Shown here: positions 1 through 5,648 of the stretch, piece after piece
How the letters are laid out: every line of letters starts with the position of its first letter
Position numbering within the stretch: the stretch's first letter is position 1
Assembly: GCA_002299135.1 (NCBI GenBank)
Contig: DBNM01000090.1
Location: 3,917 to 11,663, forward strand
Direction: 5' to 3'
Length of the DNA stretch: 7,747 nucleotides
Origin: Candidatus Neomicrothrix sp. UBA672
Lineage (GTDB): Bacteria; Actinomycetota; Acidimicrobiia; Acidimicrobiales; MedAcidi-G1
Notes under the pieces: model-generated
What the model saw: only the letters and a program-made list of their open reading frames with translations
Told to the model about the DNA's origin: nothing
Databases searched by the model: none
Program-made: the position numbers and the translations under genes

Positions 1-747
1 CTTACCCTTGGCATAGGAGTAGGTGGCCTTTTAATTGCCGTGAACAGGGGCATTGTCTGGGGTTGGACTCATCCGATTGTGATTTCTGCAGCTGTGATTT
101 CACCATTAGCACTTATAGTTTTTCGTACTGTCGAAAATCGAACAAAAATGCCTTTGCTGCCTCCAGAATTAATGGCTAAACCGAACTTCACCATACCAAT
201 AGCCGTTCAAGCCGTACTGCAAGCCGCGTACATGGGCGCGATGATAATCGCCCCTTTCCTTTTAGAACGCCGTTGGGGTTTCAGACCAACTGTTATCGGT
301 CTTCTCATGCTTCCCCGACCACTCTCTTTTGCTATTGCCGCGAGACTTGGTGGCGCTCATGATTTAGACAAGGGAGCTAGACGTGTTTCAATAACTGGAA
401 GCCTTGTTTTCGCTATAGCAATGTTGATAGCTGGCATAGGAGCTCAACAAAAATGGTTGATCGTCTTCATTCTCGGAGCAGGATTAGCAGGTGCCGGCAG
501 TGGGTACATTCGAGCCACAATCGCAAATGCTGCAACTTCCGCTGCAGGTGATCAGGACCTTGGGGTTGCCGGAGGTTCTTTGAACATGCTTCAAATGGTT
601 GGAGGAACTGTCGGTATCACTCTTGCAACAGCAATGCTAGGTACAAGCACTAGCGGTTCACGTTTTATGGCAATTCACTTGGTTGCAGGAATAACTGCAC
701 TATTTGCAGCATTCCTCGCAACCAAAATGAAAGAACCGTCAGACTGA
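1..747 (+). CDS. DHA2-type MFS drug exporter, C-terminal part (5' end off window)
   Basis: This is the C-terminal 248 residues of an integral membrane transporter; the frame is open to base 1, so the start lies upstream. The GTG at 40 falls inside a membrane segment and is not a start. About eight hydrophobic segments are visible, near residues 1-17, 26-44, 63-88, 98-117, 131-148, 151-175, 198-216 and 223-243. This matches the second half of a 14-TM DHA2 (EmrB/QacA) proton-coupled exporter. Family-like wording includes the cytoplasmic loop before PLLPPELM, the MLPRPLSFAIAA segment, and GVAGGSLNMLQMVGGTVG near the last helices. These proteins expel hydrophobic or cationic drugs across the inner membrane using the proton gradient. 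The substrate cannot be read from the sequence. The gene ends 10 bp from the convergent cyclophilin gene and no convincing terminator lies between them. Confidence 0.88.
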   Translation, partial: LTLGIGVGGLLIAVNRGIVWGWTHPIVISAAVISPLALIVFRTVENRTKMPLLPPELMAKPNFTIPIAVQAVLQAAYMGAMIIAPFLLERRWGFRPTVIGLLMLPRPLSFAIAARLGGAHDLDKGARRVSITGSLVFAIAMLIAGIGAQQKWLIVFILGAGLAGAGSGYIRATIANAATSAAGDQDLGVAGGSLNMLQMVGGTVGITLATAMLGTSTSGSRFMAIHLVAGITALFAAFLATKMKEPSD

Positions 748-757
748 ATTAAAGTTT

Positions 758-1318
758 TTAGCCTTCAACCTCTGAGATGGTCACAGACTCTATAACTACG
801 TCTTCTACAGGCCTGTCCTGTGCGCCTGTCGGGGAAGATTGAATTGCTTCAGCAACTTCCAATCCGTCTATTACCTGACCGAAAAGTGAGTAGCTCGGTG
901 GAAGTTGAACCCCCGAAGGTCCTGTTATAACGAAAAACTGGCTTCCGTTAGTATCAGGGCCTGCATTAGCCATAGCTAAAGAACCAACCTGGTATTCACC
1001 ACTGTTGGGTAATTCATCTTCAAACCGGTAACCAGGTCCACCCATTCCTGTACCTTGCGGGTCTCCACCTTGAATCACAAAATCTCTAATAACACGATGG
1101 AAAATTATTCCATCGTAGTAATGCCACCTTGCCAGAAAGACAAAATTGTTAACTGTGATAGGTGCACGTTTTGAATTAAGGGCAATTTTCATAGTTCCGG
1201 CTGTTGTAACCATCTCGGCCACATAGTTGCAGTCCGGATCTATCACCATCGGAGGAGGAGCATCAAACTCGATTCGACGCTCGCTCGAACCATCTGGATT
1301 TGGGATGTTTTCATCCAT
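758..1318 (-). CDS. Cyclophilin-type peptidyl-prolyl cis-trans isomerase
   Basis: This complete 186-residue cyclophilin catalyses cis-trans isomerisation of X-Pro bonds during protein folding. The first 30 or so residues form a charged, proline-rich lead-in (FDAPPPM..IDPD) with no signal peptide or membrane segment, so it should be cytoplasmic. The cyclophilin barrel runs from about residue 33 to 184. Catalytic positions are present: FHR with R75, then F80, Q83 in QGGD, and NGSQFFV with Q127 and F129. The tryptophan that in human cyclophilin A contacts cyclosporin is absent; the aligned region reads VQLPPSYSLFG, as in many bacterial enzymes. The ATG is supported by an AGGA 6 nt upstream. The gene stands alone, divergent from a small zinc-ribbon ORF. 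The N-terminal wording resembles cyclophilins of Actinobacteria, particularly Acidimicrobiia, from memory of the family. Confidence 0.96.
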   Translation of the reverse strand: MDENIPNPDGSSERRIEFDAPPPMVIDPDCNYVAEMVTTAGTMKIALNSKRAPITVNNFVFLARWHYYDGIIFHRVIRDFVIQGGDPQGTGMGGPGYRFEDELPNSGEYQVGSLAMANAGPDTNGSQFFVITGPSGVQLPPSYSLFGQVIDGLEVAEAIQSSPTGAQDRPVEDVVIESVTISEVEG

Positions 1319-1323
1319 TGTTA

Positions 1324-1330
1324 TTCCTTT
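1324..1330 (-). promoter_or_regulatory. Shine-Dalgarno site of the cyclophilin gene
   Basis: On the minus strand this reads AAAGGAA, with the AGGA core ending 6 nt before the ATG at 1318. This good match fixes the start of the cyclophilin gene. It also contrasts with the forward-strand genes of the window, which lack such a site. Confidence 0.65.
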
Positions 1331-1392
1331 TTTAGGTTTTTTTAACTGTCTTAGACCCCGACGTTAAGCCTTAATTGCGAGGATCACACCCC

Positions 1393-1422
1393 TACGCGCG
1401 TGAATTGGTTAATTTGCGCGTA
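1393..1422. repeat. Inverted repeat overlapping the start of the small zinc-ribbon ORF
   Basis: The arms TACGCGC (1393-1399) and GCGCGTA (1416-1422) are perfect 7-bp inverted copies separated by 16 bp. The AT-rich spacer contains AATTGGTTAATT and a possible -10 element. The right arm ends on the A of the ATG at 1422. It could be an operator or an RNA hairpin. The sequence shows only the symmetry. Confidence 0.5.
1410..1415 (+). promoter_or_regulatory. Possible -10 element for a leaderless small ORF
   Basis: TAATTT matches the actinobacterial TANNNT pattern and ends 6 nt before the ATG at 1422, so transcription could begin at or next to the start codon. No -35 match and no Shine-Dalgarno site were seen. 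This is weak evidence, since such hexamers are common in AT-rich gaps. Confidence 0.25.
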
Positions 1423-1601
1423 TGGCGTTATTACCCATAGAGGGTGATGAAGGTGGGGATAGTTGGATAGACAGGGTGACCCTTGTCTGCCACCACTGCG
1501 AAGTCACCTGGCGAGGAATACCTCTGGAACCCTGTTGGCATTGTAGTTCTCCGGGTAAACAACCTTTAGGAATGACCTTGGTAAGGGACGAACCAGCTTA
1601 A
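1422..1601 (+). CDS. Small zinc-ribbon-like protein, 59 aa, hypothetical
   Basis: This 59-codon ORF runs from the ATG at 1422 to the TAA at 1599-1601. An in-frame stop at 1401 leaves ATG 1422 as the first available start. The protein has two cysteine pairs, CHHC near residues 23-26 and CWHC near 39-42, spaced 12 residues apart. This C-x2-C...C-x2-C layout is typical of a zinc ribbon or knuckle. The N-terminus is acidic and glycine-rich (IEGDEGGDSW), and there is no membrane segment. It fills the gap between the divergent cyclophilin and the convergent GNAT gene almost exactly, sharing a 4-bp TTAA stop with the latter. No Shine-Dalgarno site is visible. I do not recognise a named family. A role in nucleic-acid or protein binding is only an inference from the zinc-ribbon shape. 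The cysteine pattern makes a chance ORF less likely but does not exclude it. Confidence 0.6.
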   Translation: MALLPIEGDEGGDSWIDRVTLVCHHCEVTWRGIPLEPCWHCSSPGKQPLGMTLVRDEPA

Positions 1602-2101
1602 ATCTTGTATTCCATTAATTGAACCCTTTTGGAACCACCCTCAGTGTCTTGTTCTCCTACAGGTGTAAATCCGAATTTTTCATGGAATATCAGAGACCGC
1701 TCGTTTCGAGGTTTTATATTTACCTCTGCGCACATAACAGGCTGATTTGATCCTGAAGCGGCAAGCGCTTCGTAAAAGCGTCGCCCGTTTCCCTGACTCC
1801 AGGATGACTCTCCCACCACTACACGATCCACATACAGGAAACTTTCATACCTACTTGTGAACCAGTTGTAGTTGATACTTTCATAATCAACACCAGGACC
1901 TAGCAAACCGATTAGAAATCCCGTAATTTGTCTTTTTTCATCTACTTTTCTCTCCGAAACTAAGAAAAGGTGAGATACCTCTGCAAACCATTCCAAATCT
2001 GAAAAGGTCAATTCGTTAACCGCGGGCGCAGCCGCGTTATTTAGAGCGAGCACATTTTCAAGATCATCTTTTACAAAATTTCTCAAAGTGTCAATTGGCA
2101 C
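1598..2101 (-). CDS. GNAT-family N-acetyltransferase (COG3818-like)
   Basis: This 167-residue protein has the length of a single GNAT domain and would transfer an acetyl group from acetyl-CoA to an amine; the acceptor is unknown. The order fits the family: an N-terminal segment with LALNNAAAPAVN (residues 18-29), a central strand GFLIGL (61-66), the strand FLYVDRVVV (88-96), the acetyl-CoA pyrophosphate loop QGNGRRFY (103-110, a Q-x-x-G-x-G/A variant), and a C-terminal NERSLIFHEKFGF (133-145). The LNNAAAPAVN and NYNWFTSRYESFLYVDR wording recalls the COG3818 predicted acetyltransferases. The start is GTG at 2101, preceded 4 nt away by a strong AGGGGGG site. It is divergent from the ABC transporter genes across 46 bp. 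At its 3' end it shares the TTAA stop with the zinc-ribbon ORF. Confidence 0.88.
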   Translation of the reverse strand: MPIDTLRNFVKDDLENVLALNNAAAPAVNELTFSDLEWFAEVSHLFLVSERKVDEKRQITGFLIGLLGPGVDYESINYNWFTSRYESFLYVDRVVVGESSWSQGNGRRFYEALAASGSNQPVMCAEVNIKPRNERSLIFHEKFGFTPVGEQDTEGGSKRVQLMEYKI

Positions 2102-2105
2102 ACTA

Positions 2106-2113
2106 CCCCCCTC
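2106..2113 (-). promoter_or_regulatory. Shine-Dalgarno site deciding the GTG start of the GNAT gene
   Basis: The minus strand reads GAGGGGGG, ending 4 nt before the GTG at 2101. There is no nearby in-frame ATG, so this G-rich site is the main support for the GTG start. Confidence 0.55.
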
Positions 2114-2119
2114 AACTTT

Positions 2120-2133
2120 TTCCTAAATAGGAA
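2120..2133. repeat. 14-bp palindrome between divergent GNAT and ABC genes
   Basis: TTCCTA-AA-TAGGAA is a perfect 6-bp inverted repeat with a 2-bp centre. The AGGA arm is followed by another TCCT at 2138-2141, giving TCCT-AGGA-TCCT alternation. It lies in the only 46 bp separating two divergent start codons, where an operator could control either gene. Binding by a regulator is inference. Confidence 0.4.
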
Positions 2134-2135
2134 CG

Positions 2136-2141
2136 TATCCT
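2136..2141 (+). promoter_or_regulatory. Possible -10 element for leaderless ABC operon transcript
   Basis: TATCCT fits TANNNT and ends 6 nt before the ATG at 2148, placing the expected transcription start at or beside that ATG. No good -35 and no well-placed Shine-Dalgarno site are seen. On the minus strand, TACGTT at 2137-2132 could be the divergent -10 for the GNAT gene, so the two promoters would overlap. Confidence 0.3.
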
Positions 2142-2147
2142 GCAAGC

Positions 2148-2888
2148 ATGACTATAAACAATTCAACGGCGGCAGCGCGTGTCACTAATGGAAGCAAAAT
2201 TTATGGTTCAGATGAAACTGAAGTTCGCGCTCTAGACGATGTAACTGTCGAATTCGAAAAAGGCAAATTCACTGCAATTATGGGTCCTTCTGGATCGGGA
2301 AAATCCACTCTCATGCATTGTTCAGCCGGTCTTGACAATCTGACTTCAGGAACGGTCCATATTGGTGAAACAGAACTCGGAAGCCTTTCTGATAAAGATC
2401 TGACACTTCTAAGAAGAAACAAAGTTGGTTTCGTATTCCAGGCATTCAACCTTCTACCGACTTTAACCGCAAAAGAAAATACGACTCTTCCTCTAGACCT
2501 TGCGGGAATGAAACCTGATAGTGAATGGATGGATCAAGTTTTACAAGCAGTGGGGATTGCCGACCGTTTAAAGCATCGCCCAGATGAACTGTCTGGCGGG
2601 CAGCAGCAACGAGTAGCTGTTGCAAGAGCTCTAGTTTCAAAACCTGAAATAGTTTTTGCCGATGAACCAACCGGGAACCTTGACTCTAAAACCGGTGACG
2701 AAGTACTCGATTTTCTTAGACGTGCGGTTGAAGAACTCAATCAAACAATGGTTATAGTCACTCACGATGCTCAAGCAGCTGCACGTGCTCACAGGGTACT
2801 TTTTTTAGGTGATGGAAAAATTGTCGATGAGATGACGGATCCAACTGCCGATCGGATTCTAGACAACATAAAGAACTCCTCTAACTGA
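2148..2888 (+). CDS. ABC transporter ATP-binding protein, MacB/LolD type
   Basis: This complete 246-residue nucleotide-binding subunit powers the membrane permease encoded immediately downstream. All ABC motifs are intact: Walker A GPSGSGKST (46-54), Q-loop glutamine in VFQAFNLLP (Q98), signature LSGGQQQR (148-155), Walker B IVFADEP with catalytic E173, D-loop NLDS (177-180) and switch histidine in VTHD (H206). The FNLLPTLTAKEN and ADEPTGNLDS wording places it in the MacB/LolD/FtsE-like group that partners FtsX-domain permeases in mechanotransmission rather than classical pore import. It should sit on the cytoplasmic face of the membrane. The gene stops 3 bp before the permease ATG, so the two are surely co-transcribed and probably translationally coupled. 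The ATG at 2148 has no clear ribosome site and may be leaderless. Confidence 0.96.
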   Translation: MTINNSTAAARVTNGSKIYGSDETEVRALDDVTVEFEKGKFTAIMGPSGSGKSTLMHCSAGLDNLTSGTVHIGETELGSLSDKDLTLLRRNKVGFVFQAFNLLPTLTAKENTTLPLDLAGMKPDSEWMDQVLQAVGIADRLKHRPDELSGGQQQRVAVARALVSKPEIVFADEPTGNLDSKTGDEVLDFLRRAVEELNQTMVIVTHDAQAAARAHRVLFLGDGKIVDEMTDPTADRILDNIKNSSN

Positions 2889-2891
2889 TCC

Positions 2892-5600
2892 ATGTTTGGA
2901 CTCACTCTCCGAAATATTCGTGGTCGAAAGCTCCGCTATGCGCTGACTACTTTCGCTGTTGTCCTGGGTGTGGCCTTCATGTCCACATCGTTTGTGCTCA
3001 CGGACAAGCTCCGCAGCTCTTTTGATGAACTCTCAGTCGACATAATCGGAGATGTTGATTTTAATGTTCGTGCTTCCGTACAAGATGGAGAAAGATTTAA
3101 CCGACTACCGGTTCCAGAGGAATTACTTGAAGTAGTCACAGATGACATACCAGGAGTGGATGCTGTAAGCGGGCAGATTATGGCTTGGAATGTCATCCCG
3201 ATTGTGACTGACGATGATGGGAACCCTAAAGCTACTAAAACGCGTGGAGCTCCCCAGTTTGGAATGAACTACTTCACTGATTCTGGCCCTTTGCAAGAAT
3301 TTTTTGTATACGAGGGTCGACCTCCTGAATGGACTGGTGACATTAACGACTCTGCGGTTGTAGGTGAATTTATTGTCGATAAGAAAACTGCCGAAGATTT
3401 TGATTTTGAAATCGGTGAAACATATAAAGTTAGCGGTCCAATAGGAAATCGTTTTTTTACTCTTACTGGTATTGCTAACTGGAGATCTCCTACAGAAAAC
3501 AAGAACTTTGGAGCAACTCTTGCTGCTTTTGAGGAAAGAACTTCGCATACTTTTCTGGACTATGAGGGAACATACGACTACCTGAACGTAGCTGTCACAC
3601 CCGGGGCAGATCATGGAAAGGTCGCTGCCAGTATTCAAAACCGTTTGGATTCTTACACTCAGAATTTCATGGCATCCATGTCGGCACTACCTGAGGAGCA
3701 AAAAGCCGCTTTAAGTTTCCTCGGCGACATTCAACTCGAGGTTGTCGACAAAGACACCCTGATTGAAGAACAACGAGATGATTTCAACTCCTTTCTAAGC
3801 GTCCTGTCTGGTGTCTTATTAGCTTTCGCAATAATTGCGGTCATTGTCAGTGCTTTCATAATCAATAACACCTTCTCAATAGTTTTGGGGCAACGTGTAC
3901 GTGAACTGGCGCTTCTACGTGCACTCGGTGCAACTACACGTCAAGTTTTCCGATCGGTTATTTTGGAAGCAGTAATAATCGGTGTAATAGCAACAGCAGT
4001 TGGTTTAGGAGTCGGTTACCTTCTCGCCCTTGGCTTACGAGAACTGCTTGAATCAGTAGGTTTCGGGGCTCTTCCAGGCGTATTACCAATGAAACCCAGA
4101 ACAATTATTGTGGCAGCTTTTGTAAGTATCGGCGCGACGGTTCTTTCCTCGATACTTCCAGCGAGACGCACGCGTTCCATAGCACCAGTTTCTGCTATGC
4201 GTGAAGAAATAAGTTTTACTCCCACAAGTCTCAGACGGAGACTTTTAATAGGTAGTGCTGTCACTTTAGTTGGTGTAACAGAATTGGTTTTAGGGATGAT
4301 TTTGGAAATAAACACAAAAGGAATTCTCTGGCTCTTGGGTACAGGCGCCATTTCTACTTTTGCCGGAATTTATATGCTTAGTCCCATCGCAACTAAACCT
4401 GTGGCGAATCTTTTCGGAAGACCCATACAGCGTTTATTTAAAATCCCTGGACGACTTGCTCGAGAAAATGCTGCACGTAGACCAAGACGCACAGCTGCAA
4501 CAGCTGCTGCTCTTACTATTGGGTTAGCACTAGTAAGTCTTGCTGCGGTGGTGAGTAGTTCCTTAAAAGCAACTTTCATTGATCTGATAGAAGACAGCAC
4601 TTCTATGGACCTGGTCATTCAGGTTGATGGCTTCGGTGGTGACTTTCAAGGATTTTCGAATGATTTGGGTAACGACCTTCGAGCATTAAGTAGTGAAAGA
4701 CCGGACTTGGTTGAATCTGTAGTCTCATACAGGTTTACTTTTGACTCATTAGGAATTGACGGAGATCTTAAAGACGTGGGTAGTACCAACTTTTCTTTGG
4801 TCGACTCACACATGGACTTCGACACCATTGAGGGTTCCACTACAACTCCAGCAGCTGCCAACGCTGTTGGAACCATTCTTGTCCATGAAGATCCTGCTAC
4901 GGAACGAGGTTTAAAAATTGGAGATCCGGTCTATGTGACTTTCCCAGGTAGTGAGGAAATTACTCTCACAACAGCGGCGATTATTAGAAACGAAGCCATG
5001 TTGGGGAACTGGGTAATTGATATAGAAACTTTTGACCGTTACTTCCCACGATCACAAGACAGTTTCCTTAGCGTTCTTTTCAATCCTGATGCTGATCCTG
5101 AATTGGCTAGAGCTTCCGTTGAGACCTACACCCAGGAATATCCACAACTTTCAGTCGAGAATCGAGCTGAATATCGTGAAGGAATTGAAAAACAATTGGA
5201 TCAGGTTTTAAGTGTTATTACCACTTTTCTAGCTCTTTCATTGTTAATAGCTGTGCTGGGTATAACAAATACTTTGGCACTTTCTGTTTATGAACAAACC
5301 CGCGAACTTGGCCTGTTAAGAGCAGTGGGTATGACAAGACGTCAGATGCGGAGGATGGTTCGTTGGGAAGCTGTCATAATCGCTTTGTTCGGAGGTCTTC
5401 TTGGAGTCTCCATGGGCGTCTTCTTTGGCTTAGCTGCTACAGCAGCAATACCCGCAGACTTCGTAGATATCATCTCGATACCTTTCGGTTCACTGTTGCA
5501 ATACCTGATCATCTCAGGTTTATTTGGAATTCTGGCTTCTATTCTTCCGGCTTTCAGAGCTTCACGACTCAATGTTCTCGATGCCATTTCTCACAACTAG
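2892..5600 (+). CDS. ABC transporter permease with two FtsX domains
   Basis: This 902-residue membrane protein is the permease partner of the preceding ATPase. A first helix lies at about residues 17-37 and is followed by a large extracytoplasmic MacB-PCD-like domain to about 295. The first FtsX domain has helices near 303-330, 355-385 and 403-425 and the cytoplasmic motif RELALLRALGAT (337-348). Two further helices fall near 450-470 and 478-500. A second half repeats the plan: a helix near 535-557, an extracytoplasmic domain to about 770, then a second FtsX domain with RELGLLRAVGMT (804-815) and helices near 775-798, 825-850 and 868-890. This gives about ten helices, the duplicated form common in Actinobacteria, so one chain may do the work of a MacB/LolCE dimer. 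The substrate is unknown; lipids, lipoproteins, peptides or drugs are all possible for the family. The ATG follows the ATPase stop by 3 bp without its own ribosome site. Confidence 0.95.
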   Translation: MFGLTLRNIRGRKLRYALTTFAVVLGVAFMSTSFVLTDKLRSSFDELSVDIIGDVDFNVRASVQDGERFNRLPVPEELLEVVTDDIPGVDAVSGQIMAWNVIPIVTDDDGNPKATKTRGAPQFGMNYFTDSGPLQEFFVYEGRPPEWTGDINDSAVVGEFIVDKKTAEDFDFEIGETYKVSGPIGNRFFTLTGIANWRSPTENKNFGATLAAFEERTSHTFLDYEGTYDYLNVAVTPGADHGKVAASIQNRLDSYTQNFMASMSALPEEQKAALSFLGDIQLEVVDKDTLIEEQRDDFNSFLSVLSGVLLAFAIIAVIVSAFIINNTFSIVLGQRVRELALLRALGATTRQVFRSVILEAVIIGVIATAVGLGVGYLLALGLRELLESVGFGALPGVLPMKPRTIIVAAFVSIGATVLSSILPARRTRSIAPVSAMREEISFTPTSLRRRLLIGSAVTLVGVTELVLGMILEINTKGILWLLGTGAISTFAGIYMLSPIATKPVANLFGRPIQRLFKIPGRLARENAARRPRRTAATAAALTIGLALVSLAAVVSSSLKATFIDLIEDSTSMDLVIQVDGFGGDFQGFSNDLGNDLRALSSERPDLVESVVSYRFTFDSLGIDGDLKDVGSTNFSLVDSHMDFDTIEGSTTTPAAANAVGTILVHEDPATERGLKIGDPVYVTFPGSEEITLTTAAIIRNEAMLGNWVIDIETFDRYFPRSQDSFLSVLFNPDADPELARASVETYTQEYPQLSVENRAEYREGIEKQLDQVLSVITTFLALSLLIAVLGITNTLALSVYEQTRELGLLRAVGMTRRQMRRMVRWEAVIIALFGGLLGVSMGVFFGLAATAAIPADFVDIISIPFGSLLQYLIISGLFGILASILPAFRASRLNVLDAISHN

Positions 5601-5607
5601 CCACTGA

Positions 5608-5648
5608 CACCAAATTAAATACTCATTTCGCCTAAAGTTAATTTGGTG
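5608..5648. repeat. 11-bp perfect inverted repeat spanning the MBL gene start
   Basis: CACCAAATTAA at 5608-5618 and TTAATTTGGTG at 5638-5648 are exact inverted copies with a 19-bp spacer. The right arm contains both candidate start codons of the downstream hydrolase gene, TTG at 5643 and GTG at 5646. The left arm begins 8 bp after the permease stop. Possible roles are an operator with half-sites about three helical turns apart, or an RNA hairpin that hides the start codon in read-through transcripts. It lacks a following T-run, so it is not a standard intrinsic terminator. Confidence 0.6.
5633..5638 (+). promoter_or_regulatory. Possible -10 element for the MBL gene
   Basis: TAAAGT fits TANNNT and ends 7 nt before the GTG at 5646, which would allow a leaderless transcript from that codon. 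It straddles the edge of the inverted repeat spacer and right arm. No -35 at standard spacing was found, so this is tentative. Confidence 0.2.

Noticed and set aside
40..747. A separate gene starting at GTG 40
   Set aside because: The frame is open back to base 1 and the upstream codons continue a hydrophobic membrane helix, so this is the interior of a truncated transporter gene.
745..765. Bidirectional terminator between the MFS and cyclophilin genes
   Set aside because: The 10-bp gap and its flanks contain a short T-run but no stem of useful length.
1422..2101. GNAT-type toxin with a small antitoxin partner
   Set aside because: TacT-like toxins are co-directional with a ribbon-helix-helix antitoxin. 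Here the small gene is convergent and zinc-ribbon-like, and the acetyltransferase matches COG3818 instead.
3123..3638. Antisense open frame of 171 codons inside the permease gene
   Set aside because: The composition is low in recognisable motifs and it lies wholly opposite a well-supported permease domain. It is a shadow of codon usage.
5363..5635. Forward 90-codon frame overlapping the permease 3' end
   Set aside because: It is out of frame with the conserved second FtsX domain, and its serine/arginine-rich translation has no motif.
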